From NCBI GenBank assembly GCA_018725565.1, contig QLUR01000022.1, positions 1-44,353 of the forward strand: DNA of 44,353 nucleotides, written 5' to 3'. Shown one piece after another: positions 8,261-16,277 of this stretch. Below the pieces are notes generated by a model. It saw only the letters and a list, made by a program, of their open reading frames with translations. It did not search any database and was not told the origin of the DNA. Numbering within the stretch: the first letter of the stretch is position 1; each line of letters begins with the position of its first letter. The position numbers and the translations under genes were made by a program. This DNA comes from Bacillota bacterium (lineage in GTDB: Bacteria; Bacillota; Dethiobacteria; Dethiobacterales; Dethiobacteraceae).

Positions 8261-11191
8261 GTGAAATTTTTGAGGCCGTGTCCGGCGATGGTCATGCTGC
8301 TAGTGTCTACTATTTTGCTGGTATCAGTTCCGGCCTCGGCTGCCTCGCCAACATCGTCCGTCATTACCAGCCGGGAGCGAGCTGTATATATTTCTTTCTC
8401 TGCCGGGGAGGGCTGCAAAGAGGCAGCGGCGACTAAGGCCAGGCTGCAGCAAGACGTGCATGCTCTGGAGCATGTTTTCTTGGGCTTGCAAAAAGCAGGC
8501 AAGCTGAATAGCCGTTATCCGCTGCTGCTGATCAGGATCAAGTGCCGGCCGGATGATACGAACGGCATTTCGCCGCTCGCTGCAAAACTTTCCTTTACTC
8601 CTGCCGTTGCCTTAGTTTCCGCTTTTCCTTCCGGAGGACCCGTCACCGGCGCCTGCCGTACGGAGAGGCTGGGCCGGGCCTACTTGATTGACACGACACT
8701 AACTTCTTTTGAGGACTTGCTGGCTCTTGCAATGCTTTTGCCGCGCCTTGGGGAGCAAAGTCCGTCGCTGGCCGTTAAGGATGAAAATGCTCTGACAGAG
8801 GTTAAGAATAGTCGGGAATACAAGGCTTTTAGTAAGATGCGCCTGGAGCTTGGCCCTCCGGTAATAGATAGGAGCTCGCAGGAAAATCGAGGGCTACTCC
8901 CTGTCTGGGAAGCAGGGGCATATTTTTATCATGTTTATGATCAGGCGGGGAACAAACTATTTGAGCTCAAGCCTATGGACTATTATCTGGCCAGGCCGTC
9001 TTGGTCCTTGCCTGCCCCCCGTTTGGTAACCGCAGCTAGCGATACAGAGTTGTATTTCGTTGAGCTGCCGATGAGAAAAACTCATCGCCTTGACCTCACA
9101 GCCCTTTTCCCCCAGAGATACCTGCAGATGACGGACCGCATCGCCCTGGCCATAAACCTGCAGGAAAAGCAAATTTACTTTACGTTAGACCGCAATCTGC
9201 CGGAAGAATTCTGGCAAACGGAACGCCACACCTATAGTTTTGCCTTAGACACCGGGGAGGTCCGGATTGCTGAGGGAACAGTACCAAGAGAGCCGGATCA
9301 GACTCCGGTACAGCCGCCGGCATCCGGACCAGGAGCAGTAACAGAGTTTGTATCTCCTTCTGCGGGGGATGTGTCCTTCGTCCACCGACTTATCAATAAT
9401 TGGCAGGCCGGCTGGCAGTATGGCCAGCTCAGCCGGCATGAGGGTTATTTGGGTCCCTACTGGGCAGAGCTATTGCCCAAAGACAGCCCGTTAGTGTTTC
9501 GACCCGTCGGGCTGGTTACACAAAGCCGCTTTGTCGCTTATGGTTCGCAGACAGAACTGGTTTTATTTGACGTTGTCGGGGAGAGCTATGTTAGCTTAAG
9601 CCTAAAGGAATTGCGACCAGCCGATTACACGGAAATCACCGCAGTCAGGTTTGCCCAAAATCCAAGTGCTATGGGAGATAAAATCTATTTTTCCCTGGAG
9701 GGACGTAAGGCAACTTTATCTTCTTACGTCTGGGATATTCTGACAAGCAGCGTGAGACAAGTTGAAGAAACCTTAGAAAATAAACTAAATCATGGGTGGC
9801 AGGAGTTTCGGCCTGGAGCGGCAAACTATGTGCTGCCTTACGGTAGTTTCCTGCTCACGGGAAATGAAGCCAAAGGCGCAAGTACCGCGTATTATTTGTC
9901 CCTTGTGACTGGCGCCTTGTTGTCATTGTCGTCGTGGCTCCTGCTGCTCTTTTTAGCCTATGGTTTACCCTTTGTGTTTGCTCACGCGTTGATTTTTTGG
10001 GCCGCGATTAAGCTTAATAGTGCCCGGCTGCTGGTTAGCTTCGGGCCGGCATTGATTACAGTGCTGTTTATTGCCTTCTCTATTCTGGCTATCAGGCTTA
10101 CCTTGCCCTACGGCGAACTGATTAAAGGGCTGGTTTACCCCTTGCCTTGGTTCTACCGCTTGGGTAGCAGTGCCGGCATGATTTTTATGGCTGGGCTTAT
10201 CACTGTCGTGACAGCAGTGCTGGCGATCCTTGTTTTTAACAGTGCTCGTACTATGCCTCAGTCGTTTTTCCCAGATGCAAGCGACGCGCACCTGGATAGG
10301 AAAAGTATCGTCTTCTCTGCCAGCGCAATCTACGGCCTGGCCGGCGCAATGATAATTTTACTGCTTTTCCTGCTGGCGGCGACAACACTGCCTTACTACC
10401 AATGGCCTAAAGGCCTGGATGTCCTGCTTTTCGTAGCCATGGTTTATATTCTTTGTTTGGCGGCAACCTTTTACCTGCTTTGGGCAACCCCGGCTGCCGC
10501 GGGGTATCTGGCTGCCGCCGCCGCCTTTTTGGGGGTGGGATATGTTGCCTTTGATAACATTAGCATTATCAGAGTGCTTATTGATTACGAACATTCACTC
10601 CCGGCAGCTGTAAGTCAGTTGGCTGTCATGCTGCCATTGACACTGATTTGCATGGTGTACCTGGCTAGAAGGGAACTTGTGCGCCGCAAGCGGATACTGA
10701 AATTGCCGGCAGCCATTGTGACGGCGGCCTTGGTGTCCGTTCCGGCCACCGCAGTTATCCTGTATGGCGAACTTTTGCCTTTGCTCATGGGCAGGTTGGG
10801 CAACTTCGCCCTTCCGGCTGCTGTCGCTCTGCTTGCCGTAACATTCGTCTCAATGATTGCCGCCTTGGTGCTGGTTTTCATCATTCCCAGCCGGGAACCG
10901 GTGCCGGCGAGGGTGATGGCGCCGGCAGCAGCAGCACCGGCTGCTAAAAGGTCTCGGATGCCATTCGGCCTGGCGGTTGCCGGGGTTGCCGCTTTGCTGG
11001 TAATTTCCCACTTAGTGCTGGAAAGGTCAGCAGGGTTTTCCCTTTGGAGTTACTTGGGGTGGCTGCTGTTGGCTGCCATTTTCTATTTGGCTGTGGTGCC
11101 TGTCTTTTATCTGGGGCGACTTTTAACTGTCCGTTTGGCAAAGATTATTTTTACGCCTGAACGTGTCAGGCAATTGACATGCAAACCGTAG
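8261..11191 (+). CDS. Unrecognised large membrane protein with signal peptide and about 12 TM segments
   Basis: 976 residues, GTG start with a strong AAGGAGGGGGG ribosome site. I do not recognise a family. Residues 1-28 form a signal peptide (basic start, hydrophobic core, VPASA-A cleavage-like end). Residues about 30-535 are a soluble, probably extracytoplasmic region with aromatic/charged patterns and no obvious catalytic motif. From about residue 545 to 958 come roughly twelve hydrophobic stretches, including an alanine/proline-rich loop near 880-892. It sits alone between cobD and the sporulation genes, 63 nt after cobD, in the same orientation. Its neighbours suggest either an envelope or spore role, but nothing in the sequence proves this. 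Confidence 0.75.
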   Translation: MKFLRPCPAMVMLLVSTILLVSVPASAASPTSSVITSRERAVYISFSAGEGCKEAAATKARLQQDVHALEHVFLGLQKAGKLNSRYPLLLIRIKCRPDDTNGISPLAAKLSFTPAVALVSAFPSGGPVTGACRTERLGRAYLIDTTLTSFEDLLALAMLLPRLGEQSPSLAVKDENALTEVKNSREYKAFSKMRLELGPPVIDRSSQENRGLLPVWEAGAYFYHVYDQAGNKLFELKPMDYYLARPSWSLPAPRLVTAASDTELYFVELPMRKTHRLDLTALFPQRYLQMTDRIALAINLQEKQIYFTLDRNLPEEFWQTERHTYSFALDTGEVRIAEGTVPREPDQTPVQPPASGPGAVTEFVSPSAGDVSFVHRLINNWQAGWQYGQLSRHEGYLGPYWAELLPKDSPLVFRPVGLVTQSRFVAYGSQTELVLFDVVGESYVSLSLKELRPADYTEITAVRFAQNPSAMGDKIYFSLEGRKATLSSYVWDILTSSVRQVEETLENKLNHGWQEFRPGAANYVLPYGSFLLTGNEAKGASTAYYLSLVTGALLSLSSWLLLLFLAYGLPFVFAHALIFWAAIKLNSARLLVSFGPALITVLFIAFSILAIRLTLPYGELIKGLVYPLPWFYRLGSSAGMIFMAGLITVVTAVLAILVFNSARTMPQSFFPDASDAHLDRKSIVFSASAIYGLAGAMIILLLFLLAATTLPYYQWPKGLDVLLFVAMVYILCLAATFYLLWATPAAAGYLAAAAAFLGVGYVAFDNISIIRVLIDYEHSLPAAVSQLAVMLPLTLICMVYLARRELVRRKRILKLPAAIVTAALVSVPATAVILYGELLPLLMGRLGNFALPAAVALLAVTFVSMIAALVLVFIIPSREPVPARVMAPAAAAPAAKRSRMPFGLAVAGVAALLVISHLVLERSAGFSLWSYLGWLLLAAIFYLAVVPVFYLGRLLTVRLAKIIFTPERVRQLTCKP

Positions 11192-11231
11192 CCGCCGGTT
11201 TATGGTCGCGGAAGATCATGACAGAAGGTTG

Positions 11232-11254
11232 ACCTGCTAGCCGAGTGAGCAGGT
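11232..11254 (+). other. Hairpin in the 139-nt gap before ytfI
   Basis: ACCTGCT (11232-11238) and AGCAGGT (11248-11254) form a perfect 7-bp stem with a 9-nt loop. It is not followed by a T tract, so it is not a standard intrinsic terminator. It lies between the large membrane gene and ytfI and could be a weak terminator, an RNA-processing site or an operator. Nothing else recognisable is in this gap. Confidence 0.35.
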
Positions 11255-11330
11255 GTATGTGGCATAGCTAAACATTGCATGGGTGTGCTTATTTTGGGAT
11301 AGAGTAAGAAAAAACCTGTGTGGTGTATAA

Positions 11331-11963
11331 ATGGCGCTGTTTTGGCAGTTGCTGCCACTGTTTCTGGCCGCCTGGCTGCTGACCCTGCTCATTCCCGTCC
11401 GTATAAACATTTTGTTTCTCAGAAAAAATAGAGATGACCTTCTGTCTGTCCGTGTTGACACGTTTTGCTCACTACTGCGCTTGAAGCTGGAAGTGCCGGT
11501 GCTCCGGCAGGAAAACGTACTGGACCTGGAGTTGGAGGCGGAGCTGAAGACAGGTGCAGGCAGGCTGCTCAGTGAAGAAGAAAAACGGGTGTCAGGGTCG
11601 GAAGTTCTGGAGCAGGTCAGAAAAATCTCTGCTTACCTGCTTCGCCACAGGAGACAGTTTTGGTTTATGGCCCGGCTCTTAGCACGTGCCGTGACAGTGG
11701 AAAAGTTTACTCTGCACGTGGCGGGTGGCGCTCGCGACGCTGCACTGACAGGTGTGCTGGCCGGCCTATACTGGACTGTGGCAGGGACACTTGCCTCCCT
11801 GGCCGGGCGATGGCTGAAGCTGCGCAGCAGGCCGCAGTTCTTCCTGTCGCCCGATTTCGGGCAGGAACCGACGGCCGCGATTCGTGCTGATACTACTGTC
11901 TCACTGTACATCGGGCACTTTGTACTGTTGGGGATAATGCTTGTGAACATTAAAATACGTTAA
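11331..11963 (+). CDS. ytfI: DUF2953 (YtfI-like) membrane protein
   Basis: 210 residues with an N-terminal membrane segment (LFWQLLPLFLAAWLLTLLIPVRINILF, about 4-28) and a second near the C terminus (YIGHFVLLGIML). The arrangement and the RINILF...DLLSVRV start agree with DUF2953 proteins, called YtfI in Bacillus subtilis, which are found next to ytfJ as here. Function is not established; association with sporulation is inferred from the neighbour. ATG 11331 has only a weak ribosome site (GTGTGGTG). It is followed after 15 nt by gerW. Confidence 0.72.
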   Translation: MALFWQLLPLFLAAWLLTLLIPVRINILFLRKNRDDLLSVRVDTFCSLLRLKLEVPVLRQENVLDLELEAELKTGAGRLLSEEEKRVSGSEVLEQVRKISAYLLRHRRQFWFMARLLARAVTVEKFTLHVAGGARDAALTGVLAGLYWTVAGTLASLAGRWLKLRSRPQFFLSPDFGQEPTAAIRADTTVSLYIGHFVLLGIMLVNIKIR

Positions 11964-11978
11964 GGAGTGAAATGCTGC

Positions 11979-12398
11979 ATGGCGGAACACCCCCTCCAGA
12001 ATCTGATGAAAACAGCAATGGAAAATATTAAGGGCATGGTAGACGTTAATACGATTATTGGCGATCCGGTGGAAACGCAGGACGGCAGTGTCATTATTCC
12101 CATTTCCCGGGTTTCTTTCGGGTTTGCGGCCGGCGGCAGTGAATTTGAGAGCGTAGATAATGAGAAAAAGAACGGAGGCAACGGCAGTTTGCCTTTTGGC
12201 GGCGGCAGCGGCGGTGGCGTTACCGTTTCGCCAGTGGCTTGCCTGGTAGTGAGCAGCACTGGCCAAGTGCGTATGCTGCCCGTTGACCACCATGCTATGC
12301 TTGACCGGCTGATTGACCTTGTGCCGCAACTTGTCAGCCAGTTGCAGGCCATGACCGGTAAAAACAAACCGCCTGTGCACCGTAATTGTCAGATTTAG
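11979..12398 (+). CDS. ytfJ: Spore protein GerW/YtfJ
   Basis: 139 residues with the GerW/YtfJ family features: HPLQNLMKTAMENIKGMVDVNTIIGDPVET, PISRVSFGFAAGGSEF, then a glycine-rich stretch (FGGGSGGGVTVSPVACLV) and a C-terminal helix. In Bacillus the protein is a forespore product important for spore germination. An in-frame GTG at 11967 lies inside the ribosome site AAGGAG (11962-11967), so ATG 11979 is the better start. An intrinsic terminator follows immediately. Confidence 0.9.
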   Translation: MAEHPLQNLMKTAMENIKGMVDVNTIIGDPVETQDGSVIIPISRVSFGFAAGGSEFESVDNEKKNGGNGSLPFGGGSGGGVTVSPVACLVVSSTGQVRMLPVDHHAMLDRLIDLVPQLVSQLQAMTGKNKPPVHRNCQI

Positions 12399-12399
12399 C

Positions 12400-12421
12400 A
12401 AACGCCCCCGGGCGTTTTTTT
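12400..12421 (+). terminator. Intrinsic terminator after ytfJ
   Basis: AACGCCC and GGGCGTT form a GC-rich stem around a very short CC apex, followed by seven T residues. It starts 2 nt after the ytfJ stop and separates ytfI-ytfJ from the dacB-spmA-spmB group. The apical pairs probably open to give a wider loop. This is the clearest rho-independent terminator in the window. Confidence 0.85.
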
Positions 12422-12497
12422 AATAAGCGCTGTTTTACATATTCGCTGCCCGCAGGGAATAAAGATTAACCAGGGTTTTTGTCAGGAGGCTTGCAGT

Positions 12498-13634
12498 GTG
12501 CGAATTGTTCTGGTAATTATTCTGGCTTTGCTGCTGTTTCTGCCGGCAAGCGCTGCCCACAGCCTGGCTCCTCCCAGGCTTACAGCCCGGTCAGCGCTGC
12601 TGCTTGACCAGGCAACCGGCCGGATTCTTTACAGCAAAAACGCCCATGAAAAATTGCCGATGGCCAGTACCACCAAAATCATGACGGCCATTTTAGCGTT
12701 GGAGTCAGGAAGAATGTCTGAGACTGTCAGCGTGAGTGAGCATGCGGTAAGTATCGGCGGCTCGTCGGTCTACCTGGAGCCGGGCGAGAAAAAGACGCTA
12801 GAGGAACTGGTGTGGGGGCTTCTGCTGCGCTCCGGCAATGACGCGGCAGTGGCCATTGCCGAACATTTGTCGGGCAGTACAGAAGAATTTGCTGTGGAGA
12901 TGACCCGCCGTGCCGCCCAGCTGGGGGCGAGACAGACAAAATTCAGCAACCCGCACGGGTTGCACCAGGAAGAGCATTATACTACCGCCTATGACCTGGC
13001 ACTATTGGCGGCTCATGCCATGTCCCTGCCCAAATTCAGGGAAATAGCGGCTGCCAGGGAAAAAAAGATTTCCTGGCATGACCGCCCGGCCGGCCGCCTG
13101 CTGCGTAACCAGAACAAGCTGCTGGTGATGTATGAAGGCGCCGAGGGCATCAAAACCGGATGGACCACCCCGGCAGGCCGCTGTTTTGCCGGTGCAACCT
13201 CGAGAAAGGGCTGGCGGCTGGTAGGAGTGGTCTTAAACGCTCCTCAAATGTGGGAAGACATGATAAAACTGTTTGACTTCGGCTATCAATACTACCGCTG
13301 GCAAACTGTGATTCAGGCGGGGCAGCACCTGAAAAGCGCCGCCGTTGTTCGTGGTGTCCGCGATCGCGTGACGCTGGTAGCAGGAAGTGAGGCCGGTATG
13401 CCGCTGAAAGAAGATGAGTCAGCTTATCTGCGTTTTCAATTTAACGTCCGGGAGCCGCTGAAGGCGCCGCTGAGGACGGGGGGGAAAGCAGGAGAACTGC
13501 AGATTTTCTTTGGGAAGACCATGGTCAGGTCGATTCCCCTGCTGGCGGGCGAGGATGTGGCAAGAAAAGGGCCGGGTCATTTCCTGCGCAGTTTTCTGCA
13601 AACCTTTATACGCTTCGCTTCCGTCCCGGGGTAA
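12498..13634 (+). CDS. dacB: D-alanyl-D-alanine carboxypeptidase, DacB/DacF type
   Basis: Penicillin-binding protein that trims the terminal D-Ala of peptidoglycan stem peptides. Signal peptide at 1-20. Active-site motifs: S57-T-T-K60 (nucleophile), S112-G-N114, and K219-T-G221. The C terminus (LRSFLQTFIRFA) looks like the usual amphipathic membrane anchor. 378 residues, GTG start at 12498 after AGGAGG. It directly precedes spmA-spmB, as B. subtilis dacB does, which argues for a role in setting spore-cortex cross-linking; DacF is the alternative name used for close relatives. Confidence 0.92.
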   Translation: MRIVLVIILALLLFLPASAAHSLAPPRLTARSALLLDQATGRILYSKNAHEKLPMASTTKIMTAILALESGRMSETVSVSEHAVSIGGSSVYLEPGEKKTLEELVWGLLLRSGNDAAVAIAEHLSGSTEEFAVEMTRRAAQLGARQTKFSNPHGLHQEEHYTTAYDLALLAAHAMSLPKFREIAAAREKKISWHDRPAGRLLRNQNKLLVMYEGAEGIKTGWTTPAGRCFAGATSRKGWRLVGVVLNAPQMWEDMIKLFDFGYQYYRWQTVIQAGQHLKSAAVVRGVRDRVTLVAGSEAGMPLKEDESAYLRFQFNVREPLKAPLRTGGKAGELQIFFGKTMVRSIPLLAGEDVARKGPGHFLRSFLQTFIRFASVPG

Positions 13635-13655
13635 TTTTACAATGGTGGTGCCGGC

Positions 13656-14234
13656 ATGATCAACACAGTATGGTTTGTTTTAATGTTTACCGGGTTGGTG
13701 GTGTCCGCCCTGACCGGCAGAGCGGAAGAGATAACCGGTGCCGTTTTTGCATCGGCTGAGAAAGCGGTCGCTGTCGGAATTTCTTTGCTCAGCATCATGA
13801 CTTTCTGGTTTGGGATGATGAAGGTGGTGGAGGAAAGCGGCTTGCTGGACCGGATGTTCAGGCTGCTGCGGCCTCTGGCCCGCTTTCTTTTTCCCCGGCT
13901 GCCTGATGAGCACCCGGTTACGCGTTCCATCCTGATGAACATGAGCGCCAATGTGTTAGGAATGGGCAGCGCAGCTACTCCATTCGGATTGAAAGCCATG
14001 CAGGAGTTACAGGAACTAAACAAAGACAAGGAAACTGCCAGTGACGAGATGTGTACTTTTTTGCTGGTGAACACTTCCAGTGTCACTTTGGTGCCGATGA
14101 CCGTCGTGGCATTAAGGGCTGCCAGCGGGTCACTCAACCCTGCGGAAATTATCGGCACTACCATAATTGCTACCTGTTGTTCAACAATTGTGGCTATTGT
14201 CCTGGACAGGGTTTTCCGGCCTTTTTCCCGTTAA
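13656..14234 (+). CDS. spmA: Spore maturation protein SpmA
   Basis: 192-residue membrane protein with the nucleoside-recognition (Gate) domain pattern: a start like MINTVWFVLMFTGLVVSALTGR, then ITGAVFASAEKAVAVGISLLSIMTFWFGMMKVVEESGL, and the conserved MNMSANVLGMGSAATPFGLKAM. In Bacillus, SpmA with SpmB is needed for full core dehydration and heat resistance of spores. The next gene is spmB, 25 nt on, so the two are almost certainly cotranscribed. The ribosome site before ATG 13656 (GGTGGTG) is modest. Confidence 0.95.
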   Translation: MINTVWFVLMFTGLVVSALTGRAEEITGAVFASAEKAVAVGISLLSIMTFWFGMMKVVEESGLLDRMFRLLRPLARFLFPRLPDEHPVTRSILMNMSANVLGMGSAATPFGLKAMQELQELNKDKETASDEMCTFLLVNTSSVTLVPMTVVALRAASGSLNPAEIIGTTIIATCCSTIVAIVLDRVFRPFSR

Positions 14235-14259
14235 AGTCCTGGATGGGGGGAGGAAATAG

Positions 14260-14796
14260 ATGTTGCAGGTGAGCGTCACTACTTTTGCCGCCTGGATTAT
14301 CCCGTTGTTTTTGCTTACCGGCCTGGTCTGTGCTTATCAAAAAAAAGTCGCGGTCTTTGACACTTTTGTCGATGGTGCCAAAGAGGGATTTCCCACCTTT
14401 GTCAGGCTGATACCTTTCCTGGTGGCGATGCTGGTGGCCATTGGGGTATTGCGCGCCTCCGGGGCGCTTGAACTGCTGCTTGGACTGCTGATGCCGCTGC
14501 TGACGGTGTTCAACATCCCGCCGGAAATTGTGCCGCTGGCCCTGATGCGGCCGCTGTCCGGCAGTGGTTCGCTGGCACTGACTACGGAAATCCTGCAGAC
14601 CAGCGGGCCGGATTCACTAATCGGGCGGATTGCTTCCACCATGCAGGGCAGCACTGATACGACCCTGTTCGTGCTTACGCTATACTTCGGCTCGGTGGGG
14701 ATCCGCCAGACCAGACATGTTCTGCCGGTAGGGCTGTTTGCCGATCTGGCCGGGTTTATTGCGGCTGTAATAGTATGCAAACTTGTTTTCGCTTAA
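14260..14796 (+). CDS. spmB: Spore maturation protein SpmB
   Basis: 178 residues, the same length as the Bacillus protein. The Gate domain is evident: VFDTFVDGAKEGFPTFVRLIPFLVAMLVAIGVLR, PLALMRPLSGSGSLAL, and STMQGSTDTTLFVLTLYFGSVGIR, the most conserved part. Four to five membrane segments. It acts with SpmA in spore maturation. ATG 14260 is preceded by GGGGGAGGAAAT. Last gene of the sporulation group; a new promoter for selA starts just downstream. Confidence 0.95.
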   Translation: MLQVSVTTFAAWIIPLFLLTGLVCAYQKKVAVFDTFVDGAKEGFPTFVRLIPFLVAMLVAIGVLRASGALELLLGLLMPLLTVFNIPPEIVPLALMRPLSGSGSLALTTEILQTSGPDSLIGRIASTMQGSTDTTLFVLTLYFGSVGIRQTRHVLPVGLFADLAGFIAAVIVCKLVFA

Positions 14797-14812
14797 GGCC
14801 AGCTAACAGTCC

Positions 14813-14841
14813 TTTACTACTGATACCTGCTGTAGTATACT
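14813..14841 (+). promoter_or_regulatory. Candidate sigma-A promoter for selA-selB-selD
   Basis: TTTACT (14813-14818), exactly 17 nt, then TATACT (14836-14841), about 36 nt before the selA ATG. An inverted repeat TACTAC-N11-GTAGTA (14815-14820 and 14832-14837) overlaps both promoter boxes and could be an operator. The -35 matches the consensus at 4 of 6 positions and the -10 at 5 of 6. Confidence 0.5.
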
Positions 14842-14876
14842 TTTGACATGGATTTTTAAGACAGCGGGTGAGAAAT

Positions 14877-16277
14877 ATGGTGGAAAGTTGGCGGCAGCCG
14901 TACCTGAGAACTTTGCCGGCTGTTGACGTGGTTGTGGGCATTTATCAGCGGACAGCCGCCATAAATTATCCTCATCATCTCCTGGTGCGGGGGGCACAGG
15001 AAATCGTGGATTCATTGCGGCAACAAATCCTGGAGGCCGCCGGGGAACAGCTGCTGGCGGGGCTGGCCGTGACGCCGGAAGAAGTGGCCGTACGCCTTGA
15101 CACCTGGCTGCATACTTTGGCCGGACCTGCGTTGCGCCGGGTAATTAACGCAACCGGCACCATTTTGCATACCAATCTGGGAAGGGCAACGCTGGCGCCG
15201 GCAGCGAGACAAGCTGTCCTGGCCGCAGCCGGTTATTGCAACCTGGAACAGGATTTGCGTGAAGGAAAGCGCGGCTCCAGGCACGATTTGGTGGAGAAGC
15301 TGCTGCTGTGCCTGACCGGCGCCGAAGCAGCCTGCGTGGTGAACAACAACGCGGCGGCGGTATTGCTTTGTCTGAACACGCTGGCCGCCGGCAGGAAAGT
15401 AATCGTTTCCCGTGGCGAACTGGTAGAAATAGGGGGCAGTTTTCGTATCCCGGAGGTCATGAAGGCGAGCGGTGCGCGCCTGGTGGAAGTGGGGACAACC
15501 AACAAAACACGTCTTTCTGATTACAGTGAGGCAATTGATGATGAGACGGCGTTGCTCCTGAAAGTTCATACCAGCAATTATCGGATAATCGGTTTTACCT
15601 CAGCCGTGGACGTTGCTGAGTTGGCGTATTTGTCCGGCAAATGTGGGGTTCCGCTGATGGAAGACTTGGGCAGCGGCCTGCTGGTGGACCTCGGGCCTTA
15701 CGGACTGGGCGGGGAGCCACTGGTCGCGGAGCGGGTTGCCGCCGGGGTTGACTTGCTGACAATGAGCGGGGACAAGCTGCTGGGCGGGCCGCAGGCCGGA
15801 CTGATCCTAGGACGGAGGGAATTGGTGGCGCGTATCCGGAAAAATCAGCTGATGCGGGCATTGCGGCCTGATAAACTGACCCTGGCCGCCTTGGAGGCGA
15901 CATTGCGTATTTACCTGTCAGGAGAGCCGCTGCGGGAGGTCCCGGTGCTGGCCATGCTTACTGTGCCTCCGGAAACTTTGCGGCGGCGGGCTGAGCGATT
16001 GGCGGAGACGGTGCGCCGTTCTTCCGCAGGCAAGCTGGCGGCCAGTGTTCGTGAAGAGCGCTCGTTTGTCGGCGGCGGGGCCATGCCGGAAGCAAGGCTT
16101 CCCACTTTTGTGGTGGCAATTCCCTTGCGTGGTGAGGCCGGAACGGAATGGCTGCGCCGGTTACGCCAGGGTTCGCCTCCGCTTCTGGGCAGGGTGCAGG
16201 ACAGCACCCTGTTGCTTGACCTGCGGACCGTGGCGGAGGATGAGGAGGAAGAGGTGGTCCGTTGTCTGCTTATGTGA
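14877..16277 (+). CDS. selA: L-seryl-tRNA(Sec) selenium transferase SelA
   Basis: PLP enzyme that converts seryl-tRNA(Sec) to selenocysteinyl-tRNA(Sec) using selenophosphate. Hallmarks: INATGTILHTNLGRA, VNNNAAAVLLCLN, RGELVEIGGSFRIPEVM, VGTTNKT, MEDLGSGLLVDL, and the PLP lysine K300 in MSGDKLLGGPQAG. 466 residues from ATG 14877; a GTG at 14868 would add three residues, and both have a weak GGGTGAG-type ribosome site. Its end overlaps selB by 16 nt. Confidence 0.95.
   Translation: MVESWRQPYLRTLPAVDVVVGIYQRTAAINYPHHLLVRGAQEIVDSLRQQILEAAGEQLLAGLAVTPEEVAVRLDTWLHTLAGPALRRVINATGTILHTNLGRATLAPAARQAVLAAAGYCNLEQDLREGKRGSRHDLVEKLLLCLTGAEAACVVNNNAAAVLLCLNTLAAGRKVIVSRGELVEIGGSFRIPEVMKASGARLVEVGTTNKTRLSDYSEAIDDETALLLKVHTSNYRIIGFTSAVDVAELAYLSGKCGVPLMEDLGSGLLVDLGPYGLGGEPLVAERVAAGVDLLTMSGDKLLGGPQAGLILGRRELVARIRKNQLMRALRPDKLTLAALEATLRIYLSGEPLREVPVLAMLTVPPETLRRRAERLAETVRRSSAGKLAASVREERSFVGGGAMPEARLPTFVVAIPLRGEAGTEWLRRLRQGSPPLLGRVQDSTLLLDLRTVAEDEEEEVVRCLLM

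Noticed and set aside
14843-14848. TTGACA as the -35 box of selA
   Set aside because: It is a perfect hexamer, but no acceptable -10 lies 16-18 nt downstream before the start codon.
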